Shown here: positions 33,169 through 44,439 of the stretch, in pieces
How positions within the stretch are numbered: position 1 is the first letter of the stretch
How the letters are laid out: each line of letters starts with the position of its first letter
Source of the DNA: Adenophora triphylla var. japonica
Lineage: Eukaryota > Streptophyta > Magnoliopsida > Asterales > Campanulaceae
Direction: 5' to 3'
Length of the DNA: 64,000 nucleotides
Assembly: GCA_022495995.1 (NCBI GenBank)
Contig: JAFEMH010005384.1
Location: 1 to 64,000, forward strand
Notes under the pieces: generated by a model
Told to the model about the DNA's origin: nothing
Seen by the model: only the letters and a program-made list of their open reading frames with translations
Database searches by the model: none
Position numbers and translations under genes: made by a program

Positions 33169-34984
33169 CTCACTCCCCCTTAAAGAAAATTCGTCCCGAA
33201 TTTGATTGTCACTTACCCTAAGGTTCAAACTAGCAAAGGTTACCTTTCACACATTCTAACTTAACACTTTTCCACTAGATTTCTCAATGGTATAATTCCA
33301 CTATACACTTTCTTAACCCGAATACTCTAGGACTTCACTCCCCAATTAGTCTCTTCAACACTATGATTTTTCCAAGATTTTCCAATTTCATAAGTAATGT
33401 GATACTACAACTTAATATCCCGAGAATACTATACCATCATCACTAACCCGAAATTTCACGACCTCAAAGAAAGTATATTCAAATAAAAGTATTACATCTC
33501 ATGTCTCCCAATACATTACGATATCACATTTAAACTTCAAATACTCGATAAGCTGCCCCAAATCGGTCTATAAGTCTACTCACCAACATTTCCTAAAACT
33601 TCAAATGGATTAACAAACTTTGGCGCTAAATTACCTTAGACCTTGCTTCCCCAATTTCATCCCAACAAATTAGAGATCGATATTTTCTTTCCTAACAACG
33701 TCTCATACGGTTTTATCTTAATGTTAAAATGATAACTAATATTATACACACCCAACCACTGGTAATCATATTTCCTATCGACTACAAAAATCCTTCAACT
33801 CTTAGGATCGGTAACCATCCCCGATAGAGAACTTCAAAAGATAAGATTCCGTTTAAATCACACAAACAATTGTAATCGCTCTCGAACAATGATAAGAAAT
33901 TTCCGCTCTATCTAAGTTAACTTCCTCGAAACATACGCTATCACTTCCCATTTTGCATAACACTACACCTTGATCTTCCTCTAATACACACTTAAAATTT
34001 CACAAGATTCTCACATCCACTAGGTAAGGTAAGAGTCAACCTATTTTCCATCACTAACAATATGATTCATCCTCATCACAACCTACACCATTTATACGCC
34101 CTTTAGATTCAACCAAAGTAATGACTTTACAATTCTTAAGGGTTCATTAAATTTCTTAGGTAGTACTTGCTAACTCAAAGATCACGGACTCAATCCTCAC
34201 AAGATCCTTGGCAACGCCCGAGTTTAAGACTATAGAACCCAAAATTTGCAATCCTCTCGAGCTAACACTAGCTAAACCTTGCATATAAGGATTCTTCACA
34301 AGGAATAATTAACCCAATTCTCAATTTATTTTTACAACCTTCCCGAAACTTTAATTAACAAGGATATCATCAATTCTAATTACCCTAAAGCCATCAAAAT
34401 AAGAATTACAATTCTGCTTATCCTACTCAGAACCAACACAACAAAATATACCAACGAAAGCACATTTAACATTTACTCGCAACTAGCACATAAAATTTTG
34501 GAAAAGACTCCCTAAGCAAGTCTAGCATATACCAATTACTCTTCACATCTTAATTCAAACTTTCGCCCTAAATATCTACATATAACCAGAATTTCACATT
34601 TAAGGTTCACCTATAACAAATACCAATATAAGCAGTTTAAGCATGGAAAAAGGAGACTCACTTATTATGATAGTCTACCATTAAACAACAACTACTTAAC
34701 CCTCCAGGTCAAGTATATCTAAGAATCGTAAAATAATAACTATACCAAACCCACTTGGCAATACATGCTCACCATAACCACGTCACCACCGTGGTAAACC
34801 AAAGAAGGTTCGAGGTATTCTCTCATAAGAGCAGAATCCTCTAACAATAAAACAACTTTTCAACAATGTATGTCACATATAAGCAAAATGTGATGCCAAA
34901 CATAAATGATATGCAACAGATCTATAAAATATGACCCCTAACTTTTGAGACAGGAATATACCTCTAGCGACCTCTCCGAGGGAC
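33169..34984 (-). pseudogene. Decayed integrase C-terminal relic and tail of element E
   Basis: Read on minus, fragments near 33690-33730 (KPYETLLGKK, SNLLG) and 33590-33640 (LAPKFVNPFEVLGNVGE) recall the PYEALYGR...CW and LxPRYVGPFEVL blocks at the end of a chromovirus integrase. The element's end, 'aattcgggacgaattttctt-taagggggagtgag', is the standard Ty3/gypsy tail. Between about 33800 and 34950 I recognise nothing. The rest of pol has been lost. Confidence 0.5.
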
Positions 34985-36115
34985 CTATCTCTCCGAAACC
35001 GAAACACCTACTCGACCATAGACCTTCTCTCTCGGCTCCCCTTCGCTATCTCTCTTGGTACCACCTCTTTGTCGTCCACCTTGCCGACCGCCGCCCGAAG
35101 CTCGCTCCTGCTGAAACTTTGGACAATTCCTCCTAAAGTGTCCCAATGCTCCACAACTTAAACACTTGCCTTGCTTACTCCAACATCGATCTTCGGTATG
35201 TCCAACCTTCTTGCAAAATCCACAATTCATCCCATACTGTTTGGGTACTGACCTAGACGAAGAAGCTACCCTAAGTTCCCCTCTCTTATTCCCTAAGGCT
35301 GAAGTCCTTGGTTGTCCTCTAGTAATTTTGGATCCTTGTCCTATATACTTTGGCTTGTTTCCAATCCCATCTTCCGATTTTCCACTATTTTCCCCGATGT
35401 CCTTTTCAAACTTATATGCTCTATCTATGACTGTTTGGAAAGCGGTGAAATTATTAATCCATACTTTCTTCCTAAGCTCGCTCCTCAAACCTGTTACAAA
35501 CTTCTGAACCCTTTTTACTTCATGTGATACCAAATGAGGGCAACACCTAGCTAATTCCTCAAACCGGACTGAATACTGATCTACCGTCATGTTCCCTTGT
35601 TTTAGTCTTATGAATTCAATCTCCTTTTTATCCCTTGTAACCATAGAAATGAAATAGTCCTCGAACTGTTGAGTGAAATTATCCCAAGTCTGGGGCGTAT
35701 GATCCCGCTCCCAACTTCCCTTCAATATCTGCCACCACTGACCAGCTAAACCCTCAAGTTTGAACACGGCATACCTAACTTTCTCTTCGTTGGGACTTTC
35801 TATAACCTCAAGAATCCTATTCATTTCTGCTAACCAATTTTACGCCTTGAACGGATTCGGATCTCCGTTAAAGCTCGGTGGGTTCATCTTCACAAATCTT
35901 TCTAATCCATTACCTTGATATCTCTCAGGTTGATTCGGAACTGATCCTCCAGTCTTAATACCTTGCACAAACGTCCTGAATAATTTCATCATCTCTTCAT
36001 TCTGAATTCCACCTATACCCATATCTTCTTCATTTCCTAGAACCTTTCGCTGATCATCATTGCTTCCGGCCATTAGAACGAACTCCTGCATTAAACACTC
36101 GGCGTTAATTATCAC
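34985..36115 (-). pseudogene. Gag of element E with one in-frame stop
   Basis: The minus-strand frame from 36115 (likely true start MAGSNDDQ near 36073) to 34985 is broken only by TAA at 35840-35842. The frame is otherwise continuous. It has the retrotransposon gag block (NPPSFNGDPNPF, then WLAEMNRILEV, KLEGLAGQWW, MTVDQYSVRFEELARCCPHL) and two CCHC zinc knuckles: CGFCKKVGHTEDRC and CLSCGALGHFRRNC. The basic, glycine-rich C-terminus follows. Gag packages element RNA into particles. One point change separates it from an intact gag, consistent with youth. No protease follows. Confidence 0.9.
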
Positions 36116-36160
36116 ACATTCCCACTTAGTCTAGACATCTACCCTTGACCTCTAAACTAA

Positions 36161-36172
36161 GCTCTGATACCA
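36161..36172 (-). other. Primer binding site of element E
   Basis: tggtatcagagc on the minus strand, two bases from the LTR boundary. This is the standard initiator-tRNA-Met PBS. Confidence 0.9.
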
Positions 36173-36174
36173 AC

Positions 36175-38834
36175 TGTGAGCACCCCAACCCGGGACCTAA
36201 CACGTGTCCCGAGCTAGAGGAGCTCAAACTAAGAAAATCCATCTAAATTTTTAAAACATTTATTGGCCTTTAAAGGAATACCACTTTTCCAAACTTCCAA
36301 ATTTAAAATCAAATTGTAAAATCTCTACTTAGAGGAAATCCAACCACAACTTTAATAAACCGATATCTAATCAATTACATTGGAAACCTTAATTAACATC
36401 TGTTTAACAAAAGGGTTTTCCAAACAAAATATAAAAGAGAAATACTTAACAAATACTCCTAACAGTCCACTCCTATACTTAACTTGTCAAGCCTCAAAAT
36501 GCAAAAGTCCACAATGATACCCCGGCCTCACTGGTTCGGGTCACCTGTCTCGGAATCTAAAACAGTAAAGGGAGAGGGGTGAGAATAAATCTCAATGAGC
36601 TATTATGCATGCAGCAATATGCCATATAAGATGCAACACATCAAAAGACATATCCATATAACCCAAGAGGCTCCCTGCCGCCAACCGTCCCATACCGGTT
36701 GGAAACAACGACCAGCTCAGCATGAATATATCACAACACATAGGTACGATAAAGTAACACTTAGAAGGATACTGAGCCAAGGTTTTATCTCCAAAAGGAT
36801 ATACACATCCGAGCAGCAGCAACAGTTGATGAAGCGATTCCGGAACCATGAACAATAACAGTACTCTGGGGACTCGGACACACAGTCGTATCCCCGGTGA
36901 AAACTAGACCATCTACCTCAAAAGGAGATGCTAGCCCACAAATCCCACGCAAGGGGGACAAACTCGGCAATGTATGAATTGTAATGAACTCGGCTCGGTG
37001 CCATTATAAATCCATAACATTGCCCAACAAACAAATAAATCAATACCGGCCGGATTTACATAACTAAGCACAGTAATAACATACTTGCTTAACCAAACAT
37101 TGTATGATCCAAAGTAGGGATACATACCACGATAGAATATCATAAAGATAGCAATATAAATCCACAAAGGGGATAACAATAGCCACATGGTAGTATATAC
37201 TCATGCCCAATCAATATCAAAGTGCCACAGTTTATGAGCACACTAAACAACATCAACAACAATATATATAGGTAACACTAAGTAAGGGCACGAGGTATCA
37301 TTAACCTACCCTACAATTTCCATATACAAGGGTACAAGGCCCCTATGAAGGTTCAAGTTCAATTACCAAGTAGCTTAATGGTGAAACCTATAGATTCTAC
37401 ACTAGTGCAAACTACTCACCAAAGATATGGGGTAAGTAAGGCCACTATGTATCATAACCATTCCTTCATATTTCTTATATAACATCGAATAACCTAAATG
37501 AAAGTTCAAGATCTATTTCCCAAGTTGGAACTATTTTGGTGAAGTCACAAATCAAGCCTCTCAACCATTTTTGGAACAATGTTTAAACTACTTTCACAAT
37601 TCCATTTTGATCACTTAAGATGTCCTTATGTAGCCAAAGTATTCTACTTTAATCTAGGTTAAAGAGATTTCATTTTGGTTCCGGTTTGGTTAGGTTTGAA
37701 TAGCTATAAAGTTGAGGTGAGAAAATCTGACCAGGGGACGACTCGTCCCCCAGGGCACGACTCGTCCCCAAATTACCCCCCACTGAACCTGGCGTCCACC
37801 CTTAGGTCACGACTTCCCTTCGTCCAAGGGACGACTCGTCCCTCGGCCCAGAATTTGCACAAACAAAGCAGTAACAACAACAATGGCTCTAAAATCCCAA
37901 GATTCCAACCAAAGGCATCCTAAGTTATGAACCTAAAAGGGCATTTCCTACTTCATAGCTCTCATACTACATCCCTTTAAACTCCCAAAATGATATAAAC
38001 CTAAACCATTTATTATTTGATTCCAACCCATTTAACTTTCACATTTCAAATTAACTCCTTTAAATCTAATCATTCCATTTTCTTACACTTTTAACACTTT
38101 CATAAATGACAACATTCTTCTAAAACATTAACCACTTCCTCAACCCAAGTAGATCTCACAAAGTATCAAATAATCATTTTACACTATAACAACCTTAAAC
38201 AATCCATGAACATTTAAAGGAAAGGAAGGGTCATAATAACTCACTTGGATTTGCAAAGGAATGTGGATCTTTCTAGCTAGATGAGTTCCCCAAGATGAAC
38301 CCACTTCAAGGATGCTCTAAGACTTGATTTTTGGTGAAGAAATGTTCTTGACTTCAAAGCTTCATGCTTGGGCTTCCATGGGAGCTCTCTAGGATTTTCT
38401 CTAGAGGAAGAAGTAAAATGAAGGAGGAGGAAGAAGTGTGAGGAGGGTAAGGAGAGGGGGAGGGGCCGGCTAGGGGAGGCAAGGGGGAGAGGAGAGGGGT
38501 GACACTTGGCATGGCATGGGGAAGTAAGGGATTTTGGCCCCCCACCAAGAATAACCAAGGCTTTTCCTTACCCAATTAAAATAAAACTTATCCCATTAAT
38601 TCATCCTACTCATTTATCCTCCCCACATTATTTATCATTTTTCCATTTTTATTATTTTCCTTAGTTTCTTTATTAAATGTCCAATAAATTCTTATAAGAT
38701 TCTAAATTTACTTTTCACCCAATTTATCTTAATTTAAGAATTTAATGACATAATTGAACACATAAAATAAATATAATTATTAAAAGCATTTAATATAATA
38801 TTAAAAATTGATGCCTAGGGTTGGGGTCGTTACA
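36175..38834 (-). repeat. 5' LTR of element E (right copy)
   Basis: 2660 bp, tgtgagcacc...gtcgttaca on the plus strand, nearly identical to 30516-33168. A possible minus-strand TATA (gataaataat) lies near 38630. The matching palindrome cluster is at 37735-37845. Confidence 0.93.
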
Positions 38835-38839
38835 GAGTG

Positions 38840-39440
38840 AGGGCGTCAGGAGTGGCCATCGCGGGAACCTTCCAGACGGGTTTCCCTAACAGGTGATCTT
38901 TGGCCGCAAGCTCCATGAGTTCGTCATCTTCGTATGGTACCAGGCTATGACCCAAGCGACAAAAATCACTGTAAATGGTTTCAGATCCCCATTTAGCGAT
39001 CAAGTCTTGAGTAATAGCCGGTATGTCACTGGAGCTTGCCGCTGTGGCACGCATGCAATGGATAAGAGATTTATCGTATAATTCCATGGCGTCCGCCTCA
39101 GCCTTGGTTTTGTTTTCAGCAATTGTAGCCTGAAGTTGGGCAATCAGTGTTTGGTTGTTGAGATCATTTTCTTTTGTGGCCGCGAGTTCTGCTGCCAAGA
39201 GCTTGTTTTGTTCCTCCAGTTTGAGCCTCTGAGCCTCCATCTCGCGGCGAAGATCCTTCTCGAACTGCTCAAGTTTGGTTTTGTCAGATTGAAGAGCAGC
39301 GACATTTTGTTCTCGATCGTGAAACCTTTTCTTGATTTTCTCCCTCTCAAGGCGAACCCGCTTGAGATCTTTCTCGCGGTTTTCCAGCTCATTGGAGACA
39401 TTGTGACATCGGTTCCTCATGCCGTAGAGAACACTTGAAA
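38840..39440 (-). pseudogene. Antisense ORF of element D: coiled-coil exon
   Basis: On minus, an acceptor (tattctcaacag near 39441) opens a frame with VSNELENREKDLKRVRLERE, KLEQFEKDLRREMEAQRLKLE and other heptad-rich segments: a long predicted coiled coil. It continues to ...ATPDALTL, where element E interrupts it. The residue pattern (leucine, glutamate and lysine rich) resembles the C-terminal half of PF04195-type antisense proteins of Tat elements. The frame is open for about 200 codons, which suggests constraint until recently. Confidence 0.65.
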
Positions 39441-39499
39441 TCTGTTGAGAATAGCATAAAGATTAAAGTAAGTGAAAGCGAGAAGTGAAATGAAAATGA

Positions 39500-40234
39500 A
39501 GCGGTAAAAGTGTGACTTACGCCAGCAAGATGAAAGCCTGCATCATTCGCTGCGCAATCTTCATTAAGATCCTCATATTCCCTAACCCGCTGTGGCACAC
39601 AAGATCGTTGAATGATGCCGCCCCCAAGCATGTTGTAATCTTGATCGGCGGAGCGAACATCCAAGTTGGGAAATTAGGGCACGTCGCCGATCTCACGGCT
39701 GAGCTCCAGTAGACTAGGAGCATCAGTGGGCATCTGAAAGTCGGCCTTGAGACAGCTCGCGACATGAGGCTCAGAAGGTCCGGTGTCGGCGGAAATGGGT
39801 CCTTCAGTTTGTTCGTAAGGTGTACCCTCAGTTGTGCGGGATCGTTTCAGTGGGCGGGAAGGAGGACTTCGCAAAATTTCAGTGGACTCAGTTGTCACTG
39901 CGACATCAGTGGTTGGGGCCTCCGTTTCTTGCCCATGAATGATCTCCATATCAACATCTTCAGTATCCTCATCCATCAGGTTAAGACCAGTTCCCCTTGC
40001 TGGGGTTTTGGGTTTTCTTGGCTTACGGGAAGGTTCAGCTATAGCCTTCCCAGCGGCTTTCTCTGCGGCGGCATTGACTTTCTCTTTGGCGATAGCATCA
40101 GAGTCATCGCCATGGACTGAAATAGGAATCAGTTTCTCGGTGGGCTGGCTAAGAGCAGCTTGACGGGCATCAGCTAGGGGCTTGCGGCGGTCGTCCATGT
40201 TGGAAAGAGCATCTCGTCGTTGGGCCAGCGACAT
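39500..40234 (-). pseudogene. Antisense ORF of element D: middle exons
   Basis: Minus-strand frames 40234-39674 (186 codons, MSLAQRRDALSNMDDRRKPL..., lysine/proline-rich with RKPRKPKTPARG and an acidic EDTEDVDMEII stretch) and 39664-39523 (DVRSADQDYNML ... AGFHLAG) lie in order. The second ends at splice donor GTAAGTC (minus) near 39522, pairing with the acceptor near 39441. A small frameshift or short intron near 39670 joins the first two. The basic patch could be a nuclear localisation signal. No named domain was recognised here. Confidence 0.5.
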
Positions 40235-40492
40235 TGTTCTAAATTCTGCGAGAATAAAGAGGAAAAGTTATTTAAAGCATTGAATAAGGTAAACAAAGTA
40301 AAGTCTGAGGCGAGAATTCATACTGTATACTTCATACATAGCATTGCAACAGCGGCCTTCCCGCAGGCAAGGTCCACATTCTGAGCCAAAGCGATCTTTG
40401 GAGTGGAGGTCCCATCCGGAATAAGAGGGAGTGTGAACGATGGTTATGCGGGATTCATCAGTCGGAAAAGAAAAGTCAGGGATACCAAATTC

Positions 40493-41257
40493 TCATAGAA
40501 GGGAGGGGCTGGAAATAATTTCTCGCCATGAAAACAAGGCTAGGCCAGTGTCAGATGCATCGGCAAGAACTTTGAAGATTCGTTCCTTGAGGCGGGTATC
40601 CCCAGAAACTAAGGCCTTTTTGGTTTCAATTTTTGGAATAATCTCTCTCAAGTCGCCGCATGAATGTGACCACCCAATGCGAGAAGTTATAAACAGTGGC
40701 TTCGATTTCCAGTTATGTACTTTGCTAGGAAGGGGAGTAAGGATCTTTGGTTTTCTATATTTGATAGACAAACGTTTCTCGGTTACACCTTCTCGCTGGG
40801 AGACGGCGGTGTAATCTTCAAAAAGATGAACAAAAATAGGGATAGAAGGTTCGTGTTTCAGGGCCCTACATATGACGATGTAGCTAGTCAGAACGTGGAA
40901 AACATTGGGGTGAAGGTCCACTATAGCAGCTTGTGCTTTGTGAATAAAGGCACAAATGAACGGGTCTAAGGGAAACCTAAGGCCGACTTCCAATTGCGAG
41001 AAGTATGCGATAACCCCATCCGTTCGTTGTTGCATGACGGCAAGGTTCAAGTCGCCAGTATAAGGCTCGATGTGATAAGTGTTATCGTTAATGCCAAATT
41101 TGACACGCAATAGAGTTTGGAAGTCAGAAGAAGAGGTGCTGGTTGTCGCCACATTGGCAACGAGGAGTTGTTCAGAAGAAACCTGGTTGTGAGAAGATGT
41201 CTCCGCGGCAAAGGTGTCCGAGACATCGTGACTGGAAGAAGAATTGGTGGAAGACAT
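40493..41257 (-). CDS. Antisense ORF of element D: N-terminal exon with PF04195-like domain
   Basis: A minus-strand frame of 254 codons begins MSSTNSSSSHDVSDTF and includes ITYFSQLEVGLRFPLDPF-like residues (VIAYFSQLEVGLRFPLDPFI), FIHKAQAAIVDLHPNVFHVL, and SYIVICRALKHEPSIPIFVHLF. This pattern, a ...GLRFPL.PF...L.P........ core, is characteristic of the 'putative gypsy type transposon' family (PF04195), usually encoded antisense to gag-pol in Tat-type elements. Function is unknown. The frame stops at 40493, possibly after an unrecognised donor. The upstream leader exon and TATA box at 42083 point to its own promoter. Confidence 0.65.
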   Translation of the reverse strand: MSSTNSSSSHDVSDTFAAETSSHNQVSSEQLLVANVATTSTSSSDFQTLLRVKFGINDNTYHIEPYTGDLNLAVMQQRTDGVIAYFSQLEVGLRFPLDPFICAFIHKAQAAIVDLHPNVFHVLTSYIVICRALKHEPSIPIFVHLFEDYTAVSQREGVTEKRLSIKYRKPKILTPLPSKVHNWKSKPLFITSRIGWSHSCGDLREIIPKIETKKALVSGDTRLKERIFKVLADASDTGLALFSWREIISSPSLL

Positions 41258-41259
41258 GT

Positions 41260-42095
41260 CGCTCCTTTCGATGGAGCCGGAAAGAACCTGTTTATAGAAG
41301 CGACGACTACGTAAATTGGGGGCTGCGGGAAAGTCAGTATCAGAAAAATTAGAATCAAAGCGAAAATGATAAAAATCACAAATGTGTGAGCATAACTCAA
41401 AAGTGGTATGGAAGGTTTACATGGGCGCGATCTTGTGCAAAAAGGGGGGACCCCTAATTTCCAAAGTGTCTAAGACCGCGACATCAGCGTCATGTCGCAT
41501 AAGCATAGAGTTAAGGTCCTCGCGCGGGATCCTCGCTCACACCCCCATGTCAACCCTATAATACCCCCCAGTTCTCGAACATTGCCCAAACCTAACGATT
41601 CTGGTACAAGACTTAGTTCTCGCCATGGAGCGAGATAGTAAAGTTGGAACTAAAAAGCAAAAAGTAAGAAAAATGCGAGAAATCAAGCGTTTACCTGGAA
41701 AAGTTTGAAGAAATCGACGGAGACGATGAGTTTGGCAGGAGGTTGGCCGGAAACTTCAAAAATGTGAGGAAAATGATCGGAAATGCACCTGGGAAATCCC
41801 AAATCGAAGGTTTGCAACCATAATGGTGAGTAGATCAAGAAAACAGTGAAAACAAACTGTGGAAATGGTGAAATTGTGAAGAAAAAAGGGTTTTCTCAAC
41901 AAATGGCTCGCCGGAGAAACTGAGAAAATTCGAAGGCTGAGTAACTGAAAAGTGAAGAATGGGAAACTTGGGATGACCTTAGCGTTGTGGAGACGAAGGG
42001 GCACTGTGGAGACGAAGGGGCGCTGGGGAATTTTCTAGAAATTAAATGGCGTTCGAATTGAAATTTCCCCCCTTTTAATGTGGTTATTTATGGAG
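41260..42095 (-). promoter_or_regulatory. Promoter, leader exon and leader intron of the antisense ORF of element D
   Basis: On minus: TATA-like ataaataac (42083-42091), a leader exon to about 41695 ending at donor GTAAAC (41694 downward), and an acceptor cag near 41288, 30 bases before the ATG at 41257. A 7-bp-stem palindrome (gcgacat...atgtcgc, 41478-41498) of the same family as those at 30009-30264 lies in the intron. Confidence 0.45.
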
Positions 42096-42706
42096 AGGCT
42101 CGAAAATCTAGACGGCATACGGCTCTGACGAACCGCCCAGGCCCATCAACCCTGAGTTGACATGTGGCTGTGTAGGTGTCAGGTAAGACTCTTGTCTCGC
42201 CCTTTGAAGGGAGGTGGCGAGATGGAGAATCTTAAGCGACTTAGAGAATTTCTCGCTTGATTCATGAATAATCCAGGTCTCGAAATTGGGGGATTCTGAT
42301 GCGATAATGGAAAATAAGTTTGGGCCTAAACGGGAAATTGGGCCCAACATTTCTTAATGGGCCTAGTGCGTTTAAACATAGGCCACGTGGCAGGCCCAAG
42401 AGCGGGAAGAGGCGTGTGGGATAAGGCGGCCCCATGTAGGCGGCATGTGAGAGTAAGTAGGTCGAAATTGGTACCTTGGAGAAACGAATGCACAACGATA
42501 GTATGGCCGAAGGAGAGGATCACGTTGTCGACATAGTTGAAGTTGGCGGCAATATGAGCATTGCCGCTAGTCTGCTGATTGTCGCCTGCGGCTTACGTAA
42601 AGGGTGATCCCGCATCTTGGTAAAACAGTCAACTGTAGATTGATTTGACAAGGTGAACAGTAAAATTCCACTAACTTGGAGTTGGTTGGGGACCTTGAGT
42701 GGATGA
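42096..42706 (+). mobile_element. Element D, 3' spacer between antisense promoter and LTR
   Basis: No gene is seen. Minus-strand open frames of 65-80 codons here lack recognisable motifs. The stretch ends in the polypurine-like 'ttggggaccttgagtgga'. Confidence 0.35.
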
Positions 42707-43040
42707 TTGATAAGTGTCCCCCATGTGCAAGACACATGGGGGCTTGGAGGTATAAACAAGAGGAATGGTTCATTTGCATGGGTATGTTCTCTCTCTCCAA
42801 GATCTTTATCTCTCTAGGTTTTCCATTATTATCATCAGTTTGTGACCTAGTAATCTTACTTTCACGCCGGAGGGGTTTTGCCAGAGCCACCCCCAGCCTA
42901 GTTCACGTGTTTGCATGTGTGTTGGCGATCGGACGAAGAAGGAAGCAGCCGGAGTATCCTTCTGTTTTCAGTTTCTGTGCAACCGTCAGTTTGGTATGGC
43001 AGCATCATGCTTTAACCACTTGCAATGTGTAGAGATGTTA
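42707..43040 (+). mobile_element. Probable short 3' LTR of element D
   Basis: It starts near tgataagtgtcccccatg. It contains a perfect hairpin (cccccatgtg-caaga-cacatggggg, 42718-42742), a TATA-like gtataaac (42751-42758) and a 'cacgccggaggggttttgcc' block (about 42863) resembling the R-U5 of this lineage. The end is uncertain (near ttaaaca, about 43040). The partner 5' LTR of D would be outside the window, so identity rests on layout only. Confidence 0.4.
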
Positions 43041-43059
43041 AACAAGTTTTTGCAGGAGT

Positions 43060-43064
<5 letters not shown>

Positions 43065-43134
<70 letters not shown>
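43065..43134. repeat. (TC)n(AC)n microsatellite
   Basis: About 27 TC units followed by about 8 CA units, uninterrupted. A second TC tract of about 14 units is at 43357-43384. Reading frames through them are artefacts. Confidence 0.97.
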
Positions 43135-43353
43135 GAATTTAGCACTGCTCCTACGGGAGTTTCGCTCCTCCCCTCCAAGTGGGTGGGATGCATACACATG
43201 CCCCTGATTTGGAAGGGACGACCAAGAATAATTTTGTAAAAGTGTGACTCATATAAAGTCATATTAGCCATTGATTGTAAAAATGAAAATATGTGGCACA
43301 CATCGTGCGGCTTCAGCAGGAAAGCCTTGGCAGGAGCGGTGCCGGATACTCAC

Positions 43354-43384
<31 letters not shown>

Positions 43385-43759
43385 AATATGCACAAGTGAG
43401 ATTATGTTTTTTGATGTCATTTGCTTCCATGATGCTTCTTGGCTATTGAGAAAATGCATTTGGAAACCTGGTCTGGTGATAATAACTTGAATTTAGATTG
43501 GAAAACAATATTTATTGATTCCGTCACGAAAAAGAAGATAAAAATAAACGAGTTAAATGAACATAAATATCATAATTATGTTCATAATGAGTTAAATGAA
43601 CATAATTATGTATATTTTTTAAAAATGATAAAATACTACAGAATTGTATATAGAGAAATGCATATTTCTTATGATGTTTGTTTTATTTCTATTTTATTGT
43701 TTTCTAATTTTTCTAATTTTTCTAATTTTATCCTTTTATTTTTTTTCTTTTAATATATG
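43135..43759. other. AT-rich intergenic stretch with short repeats
   Basis: No gene is seen. 'gagttaaatgaacataa' occurs twice (43551 and 43589), and 'ttctaatttt' in a small triplet at 43703-43730. Confidence 0.5.
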
Positions 43760-44023
43760 TGTTGAGATATTGACGGGTTGTCAATATCTTTTCCTTATTG
43801 TATTTCCTTTCCTAGTTTATGTAAATAAGGTAGGATAATATTTGCTAGAATATTCATAGAGATTGATAGAGTTATATTAGGAATAGAATTCTTGGGCATC
43901 AAGAATTCTCGAGATGTATATATGTATGTAAATGCCGTGTGAATAGAACAAGGAAAATGAATGATATTCCTCTCCTTCACATATACGATTCTTAACATGG
44001 TATCAGAGCCACCAAGATCCGAT

Positions 44024-44430
44024 CAAAACATCATGACCGACGACGTTAGGAACAAGAAGAAAGATGTTCTTCTTACTTTCTGTCGACCAATGACAATCCA
44101 AAATAGATTCTTACCCATGACCAAATTAAGGGTAAGAATTGTGAAGAATGGGCGGAGCTTTGCTTCGTCGACAGAAAAATTGATAGGCCTGGAAAGGCTG
44201 AAGATGGAGAACTTAGTAGTGAAGAGAGAAGAACGTCTGCGAACAGGCGTGAATGAAAAACCTGCCAGCTTTGTTGCTCAGACAGTTGTGAGATCAGCTA
44301 CTCAGACAGATGCCCGCACAACTGGTCGCACAACTAATGCATTTAGTGCACGAGTCAGTACTGTGTAGGTCAATGAAGGAAAGACTACTGGAATGTCGGA
44401 TTCAGATCAGGCTCGTGTGATGGGCTTCAC
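44024..44430 (+). pseudogene. Residual 5' coding remnant of element F
   Basis: A short frame (MVSEPPRSDQ... from the PBS region to a TAG at 44366) occupies the place of gag, but its middle reads as unrelated basic and serine/threonine-rich sequence with no CCHC. Downstream GFTPEQWSL may be from the gag-integrase linker. The original gag, protease and integrase have been lost by internal deletion. Confidence 0.4.
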
Positions 44431-44439
44431 ACCTGAACA

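Larger units (their letters stand above)
30516..38834 (-). mobile_element. Element E: gag-only Ty3/gypsy LTR retrotransposon with 2.65-kb LTRs
   Basis: LTRs at 30516-33168 and 36175-38834 are flanked by the target duplication gagtg (30511-30515 and 38835-38839). The termini are tgtgagcacc...cgttaca. The PBS (tggtatcagagc on minus, 36161-36172) matches initiator tRNA-Met and the PPT (taagggggagtgag on minus) touches the left LTR, so E reads on the minus strand. The interior is only about 3.0 kb, with gag and a decayed integrase tail. Protease, RT and RNase H are missing, so E depends on other elements. Long LTRs and a WW-type gag suggest the Tekay/Del chromovirus branch. The two LTRs differ at only a few places by eye, indicating a recent insertion. 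Confidence 0.93.

Noticed and set aside
43025..43301. Frames of serine-leucine or arginine-glutamate repeats
   Set aside because: Translation of the TC/CA microsatellite.
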